This document shows positions 45,424-56,520 of a DNA stretch of 64,000 nucleotides, piece by piece (positions within the stretch are counted from its first letter, which is position 1; every line of letters begins with the position of its first letter). This DNA is from Panorpa germanica (Eukaryota; Arthropoda; Insecta; Mecoptera; Panorpidae): contig OY783220.1 in NCBI GenBank assembly GCA_963678705.1, positions 7,399,001 to 7,463,000 on the forward strand, written 5' to 3'. The notes below the pieces were generated by a model, which was not told the origin of the DNA, did no database searches, and saw nothing but the letters and a program-made list of their open reading frames with translations. Both the position numbers and the translations under genes were made by a program.

Positions 45424-45832
45424 CTACAATCTACTTGATATAACTCCCTCTTTTTGAAACACCATTATTTTCGTTTTTTCTGTGTTTATCTCGAACCTTT
45501 TCTGATCTAAGTATCTCGCAAGTCGTTTTGTCAACTCCTTAAATTCATCTTCCCTTTGCGCCAAAAGTACAATATCTTCTGCGTAAGCTAGATTCGAAAT
45601 TTATTTTGTCTTCGCTATGTCCTGACCTTTTTCCATCACTTCTTCCATGTTTGCCAAGTAAATTAAGAACAGCTTGGGGCTTAAGGGGCATCCTTTTCTC
45701 ACCCTTTGGTATGTCCAGAACTCCTTTGATTCCACGTCCCTGATTCTTATCTTTATTTTCGTTTCCTTATATATTTCTGTTAAAGCATCTTCTATTCCTC
45801 TCAGTTCCATTATTTCGCAAGCTAATTCCAAG
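45424..45832 (-). pseudogene. Non-LTR retrotransposon reverse transcriptase fragment
   Basis: A single frame reads 136 codons with one stop (45601-45603). Before the stop, the fragment holds RVRKGCPLSPKLFLIYLANM, the conserved motif preceding the catalytic box. After it, NLAYAEDIVLLAQRE is the catalytic Y-A-D-D box with the first aspartate changed to glutamate, followed by EINTEKTKIMVF, the next conserved block. The reverse transcriptase is therefore truncated at both ends, interrupted and altered at an active-site position. The clade is uncertain; this motif style is common in insect genomes. Confidence 0.9.
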
Positions 45833-48419
45833 GATCCATGTTAGTAACCAGTCAGAACATTGCCTAGCATTGCTAGGCTGTTACATTGTGTTACATTTTC
45901 TACCTGGGTAATTTTATTGAGACTACTTATTTTTAATGTCATATATCCAATTACTATATACGAAACTTTACCATTTATAAAAGAAGATTATTAAAATGGA
46001 ATCACGAATTTCCTGGTGTAGAAGATGAGCGTCCTGCGCTTTTCTCATAGCCCTGATAAGCGTTACAACAAAGATGGTCAGATGTTGACTGCCGACATTG
46101 TCGAGATGATTATTAAATATTAAAATAATAATGTAAAAATGCTTGTAACAACGCAGTTTTTTATAATGATCGTATTGTACAAGAATATAATGTAATAATG
46201 TACTTCACTTACATTGTAGTACAAAGAGTCCGTCCTGGGGCTGGGGTCGGTACCAGAGCATTATTGTAACTCAAAGTTCAACCTTAATTACACTATGATA
46301 CTACCATACAAGACTTCAAGTGCAAATTTCTTTTAAAATAATAAACTACATGATACTACGGTTTAAAACGTATAGCAAATTTTTATTGTACCACTATTTT
46401 TATAATCCTGGGTGAGGCTTTTATAACTCAAGGATTTTATAAACTATGTATAGAGTAAGTGAAAAAAAACGCCGCAATTTTGTTGGGATAATGCAGAGGG
46501 TATTAAAATATATTACACTTTAAGAAAAAACGCTTGTGAAACATGGAAGTTTCTGTTGAAGTTCATGCTACATCTCGAGGTAAAATTTTCGATTTTTGAG
46601 ATTGTTAATCTTTAATAAATGCTCTCTAGAAATTCGAATATTAAAGAAATGAGATAAAGACTGCGCCGTTTGTTACGATAAGCAGTCTTGGCGACATCCA
46701 GCAGCCTCTGGTGCAATCTGAGAAACAGTAATGCATCTTCATTGTCATTGCACTTTCTGTTTATGATGAGTAGCGATACTAAAATTTCGAATGTGCGTGG
46801 CTATTCCCTATTCATTATGCTCACATCATTACGTAAATCAAATGAAAAATTTTCGGATTATATTTGAGTCACTCAAACTGACTTACTATGCCTGGGCATC
46901 ATTAATTAAAATGATTATATTGTAGCTAAATAATAAAATAAGAATTACTAAACTGTAATTTGACCAGATGATGAAAACTATGGAAATATAACTGCTGTAT
47001 TCTTATTAATCATTCTTTGTAATACCGGATTAGTCCAGCGCAAATATTATAATAGCAAATATTTAATAGTAGCCAACATATGATTGTAATTTCATTATAT
47101 TTGTAGCCGTCTTGTTACAGGCAGTGCTTATGGATTACTCTTATACAATTTATAAAATTGCTAAAGAGTAATAATAACTTTAAAAGTAAGTATATAAAAC
47201 CAAAAGTGACCCAGTATTTTGCGCTAGATCTGAAGAAAAATATTTAAACCAAAATTTTACAAGCGGAACATTTTCTGTTCCAAGCGCAGGTCCCCGTAGC
47301 ATTTGCAGCTTCTGCTTTATGGCTAATCCGACACTGATTATAAGTCATATATTTTCTCAATTATAATTTTTATAATATTGAAACTATTGTCCATTAGGTG
47401 TAGGTACATAGATTTCCTTTGATGACCATATATGCACAATTTCAATCTGTCCTTCTTATTAACATTATTTCAACATAAATAACAAACTCTTATGGATTAG
47501 GACTTAAGTAGTAATTCCATTGCATCACAAGCACACCTTAAAATGGCGCTAGGTATTCATATGCACTGGTACACGTATAATTGGAGATTACTCTTTGACA
47601 AATGTCTTTTTCTATCGCAACCAGCAGATGAATTCATTGGTTTATCTCCAAACAAGATACATTGACCTTGTAAAAGTATTTTAAAAACCACGTGAAGTCA
47701 TGTTGCATGGTCATTAAAGAGATTAGTAAAATGTGACAACATTTATCTTGCAACCAATCAGGGTCATGACCCTTTAAATTGCTTTTTATTTCTAAATATC
47801 GATCCCGTGGTTTTGAACAAGTTTATACACAACAACACTCCGAACAGATTTAAGATTTGAATGGAATTTAAGATTCATTTTCTTTTGAAAGGTAATTTAA
47901 CATTTTACTTTTAACAAATTCCCGTACACTTTTATTGACTGCGGTGATTCTTGATATGTAAATTAGGTAGGTAATTATTGGATATGTTGAAATAATTTAT
48001 ACGAAATAAATTCAGTCAATAGAGATGCTTGAAATTCTTTTTGAAAATATGGTTTCAATTTATTCAAAAATTTCTCAAAAGTTCTATTAAGGTAAGCGCC
48101 TCTTTTTTTACAGTGCTGATCCGCACTTGTCTTATAGACGCATTTGAATTTATCGTATTGAACGTGCAAAGTAAAGAAAGCGACAAGGAAGGCGAATTTA
48201 GCGACAACTATAGCTTTTAGTATTGTCTGTATGTTAGTCATACAAAAGTGCTACCGTCGACATTCCCAGCGGATTGCTTCAAAGACCAACTCTTGTAATG
48301 CATGTCGACAACGTCATTTGCATAGGCGATCAACGTTGTTGTTGCAGTAGACCTGGATTTTAGGAAAGATCACTTGAACATAATTTAAATTTATATAATT
48401 TAAGAATTTCCTGTAGACT
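45833..48419. other. Long stretch without genes or shared repeats
   Basis: A piece of family N (AAGCTAATTCCAAGGATCC) overlaps the edge of the reverse transcriptase fragment. 46010-46110, 46645-46740 and 47270-47330 are less AT-rich than their flanks, but all frames are short. A convergent pair of frames at 47975-48241 has no recognisable product. Confidence 0.4.
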
Positions 48420-49200
48420 AATGACGGGTGATACAAATCTCACTCTTACCTACTTATTCAAAAGAGATCCGCAACCGATATATGAATAATGTAATAGCCA
48501 GCTAACGGTAAAGCATAACGAACGAGAACTGGTGCGTTCAACATGGTATGGCCGTTGATACAAGAAACATGAGAAGAATCGGTAGACTTAGATTGGGAAA
48601 CGAAGAGAAAGGATGTGCAGGGTGTGCAGGACGGAGATAGAAACACTGGAACACATTCACTTTTCATGTGAGAAAAAGGTAAAAAGTGAAAGAAGATTGT
48701 GGAGTTAGTAGCATAAATAGAGGCAGTGAAGGGAAGTTGTGGATGCCGGAGATAAAGAAAAAGAGCGAGGAAAGAGAAGGAATGGCAGAGTAAAAACAGG
48801 AGAGAGAGTAGCAGGAAGAGGGAAGCAGTAGGGGTTCAAATTTAACTGCATTGTTTTTACTTGTATTTTTTCTTTTGAAAGGAATGAGAATGGTTAGATA
48901 TAATAAGGATCACAAATGTAATAAAGCACAATGATATGGAATTTAATGATTTAGGGATTTCAGAAGAATGTAGTGCCAAAAACTAAAATAAAAAACAGTA
49001 AAGCATATTTTTTTTGAATGCTCCAAGAACTCATCGCTGTACTCAAAACTGTAATATGCCTGAAAACTATAAGCAGATATTTAAAACTCAAATTTATAGA
49101 CTATAAATTATGTATTGTAAATGTTTATAAATGTATATATTGTTTTAAGTGCTAATAACTATTGAAAGTTGATGCACTCAAAGAAATATTAAAAAAAAAT
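48420..49200 (+). pseudogene. M retrotransposon 3' end, split by an L insertion
   Basis: 48430-48517 encodes NLTLTYLFKRDPQPIYE and LTVKH-like residues of the M knuckle. 49008-49200 continues with the FFECSK-like region and the M tail. Joined, they align collinearly with 42465-42840, although the NMPE...NLYI part is shortened here. The gap is filled by the L element. Confidence 0.85.
48508..49007 (+). mobile_element. L retrotransposon insertion (480 bp) with 10-bp target duplication
   Basis: GTAAAGCATA at 48508-48517 and 48998-49007 flank the insert exactly. The 5'-truncated insert (48518-48997) carries a knuckle remnant: CAGCAG and, after a frameshift, ETLEHIHFSCEK (a C-x2-C...H-x4-C pattern). 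A Lys/Glu/Arg-rich tail follows, then a 3' untranslated region with AATAAAGCAC near 48921, and an A-rich end (AAAACTAAAATAAAAAACA). 5' truncation, an A-rich 3' end and a target duplication are the standard signs of target-primed insertion. Confidence 0.9.
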
Positions 49201-49934
49201 AATAATAATTAAGAATTTATAAAAACAATGCTTGAAACATATACATATTTAAACAGGATATAGTTTTATTTAAAATTAATAAATTTATGCTGGATGAAAT
49301 TGATTACTATCTGGTCACAATTAAAGAAAAAGTTCAACTTTATAAATTCTTTATAGACAAGAAGCCCATGTTTAAAAGCCGAGCACAACTTTCTTAACAG
49401 ACTGTAAACTATTGTCTTCAAGTTCCTCGTGAAGTTATGTCGTGTTTTGTTGTATTTTTCTGGTATTTGCATCATTACATAACATCAATTACGTCAGAAA
49501 AGTCCATCGGCAATCAGTTTGATCCGGTGATTACAGGTCACATTGATCGGACAATCATCTCAAGCACTGCGCCGCGCCGGTCAAGCGATACAGATTATTA
49601 CGTGTGCGTGCACTCACCCACACTCGTACACTCAATACCATAAATTATTTATTTATATTTATAGCTACATAGTAAGTTTTTTTTTGTCTTGATAGCTTTC
49701 GGCGTTAACATCTTTTTTTAAAACTTTTTTCTATAAGCATCTACAGTTAGTTTAAAAACCCGTAACACGAGATCTTCTAAGGTAAGCGTGCACACGGTTC
49801 AAAAAACGCATTGGATTTGTCGTATGAAACATGGAAGAAGAGTGAGAAGTATGCAGCGAGCTCTATGGTTTTCAGTAGTCGGTAATTTCAATTGCTTAGA
49901 CGACTAACTCTTAGTTATTGCCTTAATGCACATC
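49201..49934. other. No gene; one CpG-rich patch
   Basis: 49550-49640 contains GCACTGCGCCGCGCCGG and further CpG sites, unlike its surroundings. A 68-codon frame covers it (49437-49643) without recognisable content. It may be a regulatory patch or an old repeat. Confidence 0.3.
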
Positions 49935-50095
49935 TTTCTCTATCTTTCAAGTGAAATGTGTCAAAATTTCATGACAATCCGACCATTAGTTTACGAGTTA
50001 CAGTAATTTTAGTGACGGTACTTTTTATAATTTTCAAAACAATGTAAAAATCTAAATGTTGTGTGTTGATTAAGCATTGCTCTCAAATTCTTTTG
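49935..50095 (+). pseudogene. Mariner transposase 5' fragment
   Basis: The leader GAGTTACAGTAATTTTAGTG leads to an ATG at 50042 that is followed at once by a stop, then KSKCCVLIKHC, the same N-terminus as at 15.5 and 26.3 kb. About 100 bp of upstream mariner leader (AATTTCATGACAATCCGACC) is also present. Confidence 0.7.
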
Positions 50096-50847
50096 CCAAT
50101 ATGGGATTTGCCAATTGCGCGATTTATATGTGATAAATAAATTAAATTAAAAAAATAATTATATTTCCAATACTTAATATTAATCGTATTTATTAATTTC
50201 CTTTATGGGAAACGAGTGCTAACAGATGTTTTATACAGTTAATTTGTCACAGGAATCAATCGTAATGACATAAACCTATTATTTCTAGTTATAATTACTG
50301 TTATATATTGCTGCACTTCAATTTAATTAGTTCCATAGTTAAAATGGTTTAATATAAAAAATCATATTAGTTATTATGGTGCAGCTGGGTTTAAATATCT
50401 CGGGAACTTTATTGTTTAATGGCTTAATGGCTTTTATGAGTTTAATATAGTATATACGTCACAATAACGTAACGCTGGATACAATTCACTTTCAGCTTTC
50501 CGACACTTTCAACATATTTTATAAAAAATTTAAGACAATTTTGCTGTAATTTACTTTACAGGACAATATTTGTCATATTCTCAATGAATGCTTCTATGTT
50601 TTTAAAAGCAATCGTATGAAAATTATCATTGCTATATCACAGTAGGGTTTGTATATTAATAATACAAATTTGAACAGTCAAAATCTAAAAAGTTAGTACC
50701 ACAAGGAGCATTGAAACTTTATCTACATATAAAGGACATTAATAAATCAAGAAAACAGTTGGATATACATACTATATTCAAGGTACATTCATATATATTG
50801 CATATACTATGTATATGCTGTTGTGATGTAAGTACAGAGTAGGTTAC
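50096..50847. other. No recognised feature
   Basis: AT-rich spacer with TATATG/CATATA-rich parts near 50780-50820. Confidence 0.4.
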
Positions 50848-50999
50848 AATGTATGCAGAGATGTGCACAATTAGACCTTAGGTTATAAAAAAAGACATGT
50901 GCCGTTCCAACGTGGTCCAACCCTTAGTGCTCCAATCGCTTGCGAAATTTTGTATTTAAATACTTTTTAAAAGTATTTGTGCACATCTCTAAATGTATG
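50848..50999. mobile_element. hAT miniature element with perfect 8-bp duplication
   Basis: CAGAGATGTGCACAA (50856 on) and TTGTGCACATCTCTA (to 50991) are inverted repeats of 15 bp, mismatched only at the outermost base. AATGTATG flanks the element exactly on both sides (50848-50855 and 50992-50999). At 136 bp it has no coding capacity. The CAGAGATG-type ends and 8-bp duplication are diagnostic of the hAT superfamily. Confidence 0.92.
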
Positions 51000-52091
51000 T
51001 CATATGTATGTGGAAATGCAAAGGTATGTGCACATTTAAACCTTTCTGTATGTGCATAGTATGTACGGTCATTTCATGTATATGCAATGTATATACAGGA
51101 TATTTGTTGAGAACGTTCTTAAGTAAAGTGCTTCTTACAAAGAAATTTAAAACCTAAAACATAAAAGAGTAAGTAGGAATGATGACATTTTGTTCTATCT
51201 AATGTTAAGTTACACAGTTGCACTTTTAAGGAAAACCAATTCTCACATGAAATTTAATTTTATTACATTTTTATTCATAAGTTTAGTTTCAACAGCGACA
51301 GACTGGTCTGTAGTTTTTCAAAAATAAATGTTAATGTTAAATTATTTATTACACCATCAATAGCCGTATATCTTTTACAAATATATGCAGTAATGTTTAT
51401 TCCACACCGTTGTCAATCGAACTGATGCATTTTTCATTTTATCTCGTGCTTGGAATAATAAGATTAATACATATACGATATTAAAAAGTAAAACAAAAAT
51501 AAAGTGCAGCATCATCGAGTGTACTTGTACGAACAACCACTTCATGTTTAAGGTTTGTTGTTTTAAGCTTGAAGCGGAACGTATTCCAGCGCCCGTAGTG
51601 ATCATTATTGTAACTATAATGTGCATCATTTATTGATGATCTGATCGTGAGGTCAATCTCTGATAATACAAGTATGGTCATTCTCATACACTGTGTTTCT
51701 GCAAAGCACCCATCTCTCCAACAACCAATAACCAATAACGAGTACCTTTGGAGGATTCGATACTCAATACTCTCCTTCTTCTCCCTTTCCTTTCGTCCTC
51801 CCCACAGCGAGTAGTACAGCACGGGCTCTGCTTAATGCATGGGTACAGATTGATCGATGGAGGAACACTGCTATCTGTCGAGATATTTCTGATATTGAAC
51901 TTGTTGGATATCTTTTTATGCAATAAAATTTAATATTCCATATTTAGCGCGAATTCTACTTGCAACGAGGTTCACTTTCATGTTGTTGGTTACGGATGTT
52001 AATGTAGGTAGATGCCACGAGTAAAAGTGCGTTGTTGTGGAATCATTTTTTAATTTTTCATTGAATATTAGTTACAGTGCTTAAGGATTCA
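51000..52091. other. No firm gene; overlapping minus-strand frames at 51.4-51.9 kb
   Basis: A 113-codon minus-strand frame at 51481-51822 overlaps two shorter frames in other registers. Composition between 51530 and 51830 is a little less AT-rich than average. No motif, splice context or homology is recognisable, so I leave it as an unassigned open frame. Confidence 0.3.
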
Positions 52092-53225
52092 ACTCTTTTT
52101 TTTCATGTTTTTAAATTTATTTATATTATTGTACAACATATTAAGTTTATTGTGTAAAAATTTGAAATCGATTGGAGTACAACTGCCGGAGATATAGAGT
52201 TTTAAGTTTTCACCTCTCTGGTCTGCTTTTGTGTTACTTTGAAACTTTTAAATGCGTTTTTCTCACACATAGCCTTTTCAGAGATTTTTTTATCGTAACG
52301 AGATTTTTATACCACGACATACACAAAAGACAGTCGTCGCTTGCGACGGGGGTAAACTCTAGTTTGTTTCATAATGTATATAGAAGTGAATTAGATAAAA
52401 TTGTACCATTGTATCATATATTTAAACGGCTCTTATAACCTCTTTTAAGCATGACTGACCGTCGAACTTTCGTAACTTGAACTGTAATAAACGTATATTA
52501 GCGTCTTTATTTGATTAAATATAAAAAAATAACGTTTAATTAAAATATCACGGTAAATTATTGGTCGACGCAATATCTGCTATTGCTTTGACGTTTAATT
52601 CTGCATCTCTTTTGCACTTCTCTTGTTTAACAGTGATGGCAATGTTTGGCAAATGAAAGTAAAAGGGAAAAAGTGAGGATAGAATGGGTCATTTCTTATG
52701 GGTCGTCTTTTCAATTGTTGATTGAAATTGATGTTAATAAATGTATATTGACGTTTTTATTTTAATAAATATCTAAATGTTGACGGAGTTATAGCAATTA
52801 AAAGTTCGATAGTTTTAGCACTATAGATGTAGGCCATATTTATGACGTAACATGTCTGTACTATTAAGGGTAGGTCAGTTATTTTTTCCATTGATAAGAG
52901 TTCTGTGTTGAATATGCTATCTCTTTTACGCTCTGTTGTATAAATGAGATAGCAACTTAGTTTTGGAATGTTCTATAACGTTGGATCTCTTTAATAATTA
53001 AAGGGACAAAATGATTTATTTAATTGTTAATATCTCCTAAAATATAAGGAGTTATTAAAAAATAATTGAACATTTGAGGTTCAATCAATCACTTTTTGTA
53101 AATTACCCCTTTAATCATTAAGGGAAAAAGTGACTATTTCAATTGTTAATAATTTCTATAATATTGCGAATTGAATAAAAGTATTTAGATATTTGAGGTT
53201 ATGATAGTCAACGTTATCAATGAGT
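52092..53225 (+). repeat. Repeat family C, copy 1, interrupted by family A copy 8
   Basis: 52092-52290 matches 63895-64000 and the reverse complement of 56045-56165. 52370-52490 matches the 37-kb foldback. 52600-52682 and 53083-53225 together match the continuous 56225-56480 segment (CATCTCTTTTG, AAGTGAGGA, then TTTTTGTA, CCCCTTTAAT, ATTGCGAATT). The gap between them is the A element. The class is unknown. Confidence 0.7.
52684..53082 (+). mobile_element. Family A element, copy 8 (hairpin subfamily)
   Basis: It starts ATGGG followed by a shortened end, then TTTTCAATTGTTGATTGAAA and the A body. It includes the GCTATCTC..GAGATAGC hairpin (52917-52955) and the right module to CATTTGAGGTTC. Both outermost ends are damaged. 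It lies in the middle of family C copy 1. Confidence 0.8.
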
Positions 53226-53353
53226 CTTAAAATCGAAATTAGTTTATTCAATAAAGCCAGTACTGTGGACACTTACTTCTACTTACTCATACTTTCTGAA
53301 TACTCTCACACATTCTTATCAAAACTTATACGCATTATTAATATTAATGATTA

Positions 53354-53617
53354 TTATAATATTCCCGATAATAACGCAACTCTCGTTGCTGGTACATGTA
53401 AGAACAATGTAACATTACTTAACACGTTCTGCATTTTATTTACACAATTCATATTATTATTATTAGAAGCTTCCAGACGTGATTTACTTCTCAAGATTTG
53501 TTTGTCTTCAAGTTTAGCACTCGTCTGCACTACAGCATCATTGTGCCAATGTTCATTTCGCTTTATACAAGTGGTGCCAACCTCAGGAATGTACTCATAC
53601 TCGTAGACTCGTTGCAC
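53354..53617 (-). CDS. Unrecognised protein-like open frame
   Basis: This 87-codon frame has balanced composition: YEYEYIPEVGTTCIKRNEHW, then VVQTSAKLEDKQILRSKSRL, an Asn run and a hydrophobic end. It lies in a patch less AT-rich than its flanks, and a weak AACAG acceptor-like site lies just upstream (about 53627). The hydrophobic end after MNCVNKMQN may be intron read-through. The opposite strand carries a 128-codon frame with a Leu/Ile/Phe-rich product that looks like its shadow. Function is unknown. Confidence 0.25.
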   Translation of the reverse strand: MQRVYEYEYIPEVGTTCIKRNEHWHNDAVVQTSAKLEDKQILRSKSRLEASNNNNMNCVNKMQNVLSNVTLFLHVPATRVALLSGIL

Positions 53618-54474
53618 GTACTTCTGTTACTAACTTCAGTTCCATTGTAAACCAACAAACAAACATTTTTGTTGTATAAATATTAATCGATGTTTGTTTT
53701 TAAAGAAATATTTTAAAATGGAAAACAATGGAACACTTAAAAACTTATGTGGTATTGGTATGAACTTAGTATGATAGTAGGTATTACCATAATTGAATAT
53801 GTATTTTAAATAAATATATTCGTATATGGGGTTTTTTGCTTATGGAAGAGCAGTGTTTTTGTTTTTATCGTCTTTGTTTTCGATAGCTATCAGTTGTGAT
53901 TTGATATTCACATCTGACACCATCAGAAATTGACCAAGAATGAGGAGTCTGTTAAAAACATTCGACTCACACTCTCACGAAATTAAATACTAGGACATTT
54001 TAGGGAGTATGTGATAGAAAAAGGAAATATATACTCATTAAGCACGAACCATGGGTTTATTGTTATATTTTATATAACATTTATTCCGATTTTAAATTTC
54101 CCGCTCAAATTGGCATTTGCAACGTTGCCGGCTTATAACCTACATTTACTGTTTCTTAAAGGTTTTATTTAAATATTTTCGTATATAGGAATCCTTTTGA
54201 TAATTTTCTTTTTGCAATAGTTACAGAAAAGTTTATTTTATATACACCTAGTTTTTGAAAGCCGTGTCACCATTTTTTTATAGTTAAAAGTTATATTATG
54301 TGGTGAAATTGAGCTAGAAATTATGATTTGTATGGAAAATGACTATTTTTATTCATATATAAAAAGAAAACTATGAACCCTAGGTCTCTAAAATTTTGAG
54401 ACAGTATGTATTTTAACTATTTGTATCGACCCTCCAAATTTCACAACGTTTTAATCATTTACGTTAACGTCCTG
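53618..54474. other. No recognised feature
   Basis: AT-rich sequence. Confidence 0.4.
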
Positions 54475-54560
54475 TACCTCCTTAAATATAGTGTTGTATA
54501 GGTTTATAAACACATTGATTACACAAACGATTTTACCTAATATGCAATGTATTTATAGTA
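54475..54560 (-). repeat. Family R fragment
   Basis: AACGATTTTACCTAATATGC is the reverse complement of the 5.36-kb hairpin arm and close to 21018-21045. Confidence 0.5.
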
Positions 54561-54689
54561 TTGTATTTACCGTTGGGCATTACATTCTACTCCATTTAAT
54601 TCTACCAATTACATTGCCTTTATTACGTAAATCTAACTAACATAAACTAAACTTGAATCAATCTTATACTTTCAAAAATGTTTATTCTT

Positions 54690-55160
54690 CTTCTTATATT
54701 CTTCCACTCTACTGTCGAGCTGGCAACAATTTCAACTCTGTGGTTTTTTCTCTTTTCCGTTTTCTTCCTCCTTCTCCTCTGCATCTCTACCATCCACCTC
54801 CTTCCTTCCTTGCATCTTCTCAGCAGTTCTTTTCACTTACAACCTTAATTTCTTTACTGGTCCTCGTTTGGCTACTTACACTTACTCCCTTACTTCCTTC
54901 TTTCTTCTCTGTACTCTCGTCATTTACCTCTTCCCTTCGTTGCCTCCTCTCATCAGCCCCCCTATCTTTTGTTCACAGTTAATTTTACATTCATGTCTCT
55001 TTTATATGTTCCAACGTCTATGTTTCTTTATTCTACATTCCGTAAAACCTTCCCTCTTCCAATATCTACTGTAATTCTCTTTATTACTCATTTATATTCC
55101 TTGTCTCTTTTCCTCCTATATATTCCAGTACTCTTGTTGTAACTCTGTGTCTCTGCTTCT
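54690..55160 (-). pseudogene. Probable retrotransposon C-terminal tail
   Basis: The minus strand is strongly purine-rich and reads as Lys/Glu/Arg-rich peptides (for example RKEVDGRDAEEKEEENGKEK). This resembles the charged tails of the L elements. No zinc-knuckle or reverse transcriptase motif was found, so the call rests on composition and similarity of style. Confidence 0.35.
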
Positions 55161-55819
55161 TAACTTCTCGTAATATGCAATGTTTTCTGACTTATTTTTC
55201 TGCTTTTTGACAAGTAAATCTAACCTTTTGCGTATTAGTAAACTCATAAAACTTCTTAAGGACACAACGTAAAGAATTTTACCTTAAACCTACCAAAACG
55301 CACGGAAACTAAAAAACAAAGTCATTACAAATACAAATATAAAGAAACTGGCATAACTCTGCAAAATGATGTTTATGAAGTAGATTTATCTACCATAACC
55401 TATAATTTAACATATACCTTTACATTACATAATTGTTTAACGGTTAAATTGTTAGACGTACTTTCTATTCAATACTTGATATATATAAAAAAATGTTTCT
55501 TTTACAAAATAAAGTAATAAATTATTAATAACCATTTAGTTTTAACCAGATAAATTAATTTATTAATGAACGTGCTCACTAAGTTACCCAGAATTGACTT
55601 TCGTTTTTCGAACCGATTTATTCTCGTGATAGCACCATTTTAATTTTTAAATTACAACAACCATTTATGAAACCAGTTATTAGATTATTATTTAAATATT
55701 GTTCTACACAATAAATTAATTTTTATGACTACTTAGCACGCAATTCTTAAAACGTTGTAAAAACTATTTTAATTTTTAAGTATTATTTAAACACCTATAT
55801 TTTATAGCTAGCTACATAA
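55161..55819. other. No recognised feature
   Basis: AT-rich spacer. Confidence 0.4.
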
Positions 55820-56520
55820 CAGTGGCGGCTCTTAAAGTTTTGTAGAAGAAATTGATTTATAGTATTTTTTTTTCAAATTTCATTAAGGGTTGTGGGGGGG
55901 GGGGTAAGTGGGTACAGGTGAAATCGATAAAATAAAAGCATATTTTCGATAATTACTTCGTTACCTCGGCATTTATGTAAAGAAAGAGTCTACAAAATTT
56001 CAAAAGGACCGGTCGAGTAGATTTTGAGCTTGAGAGAGTGCCGACTCTGAAAAAGCTAAGTATGAGAAATACGCGTTTCAAAGAAAGACAAAGCCAGACC
56101 AGAGAGGTGAAGACTTAAAACTTTATATTTCCGACAGTTTTACTCTTAATACCTTAAACTTAATATCTTGAACAAATAAAATAAAATGCGTATATGCGTA
56201 AACGTATATTCGCTTTTTTAATTTAACGTCTTTAACGTCTAATACGGCATCTCTTTTGGACTTGTGTTGTTTATGAAGGTAGGCATGGTAGTGGGGAAGA
56301 AAGTGAGGAAGCAATGACGTCGAAAACTGAATCATTTTTTGTAGATTTTTACCCCTTTAATTATGAAATAATAATCAATAACTTCTATAATACTGCGAAT
56401 TAATTAATAATAATTAGATATTCGAGGTTTTGATAGGCCACTTTATCTATCCAAATTCTATCTGACATTCTAATACGAAAATCAGGCGGACGTCGTACCA
56501 CTTTAACCTAAGTACATTTA
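55820..56520. mobile_element. Composite of hAT-like end, family D and family C
   Basis: CAGTGGCGGCTC at 55820-55831 is a hAT-like end. 55858-56062 is a diverged family D piece on the minus strand (with a G10 run near 55893). 56045-56165 is family C on the minus strand, and 56225-56480 is the uninterrupted family C 3' module on the plus strand. The C parts therefore face away from each other compared with copy 1, so the locus is rearranged. No right hAT end was found. Confidence 0.55.

Noticed and set aside
53220..53606. 128-codon plus-strand frame
   Set aside because: It starts inside the family C module and is the complement of a more protein-like minus-strand frame. Its Leu/Ile/Phe-rich product has no motif.
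54653..55074. 109- and 68-codon plus-strand frames, Leu/Ser/Phe-rich
   Set aside because: They overlap in different registers within a pyrimidine-rich tract; the minus strand better fits a retrotransposon tail.
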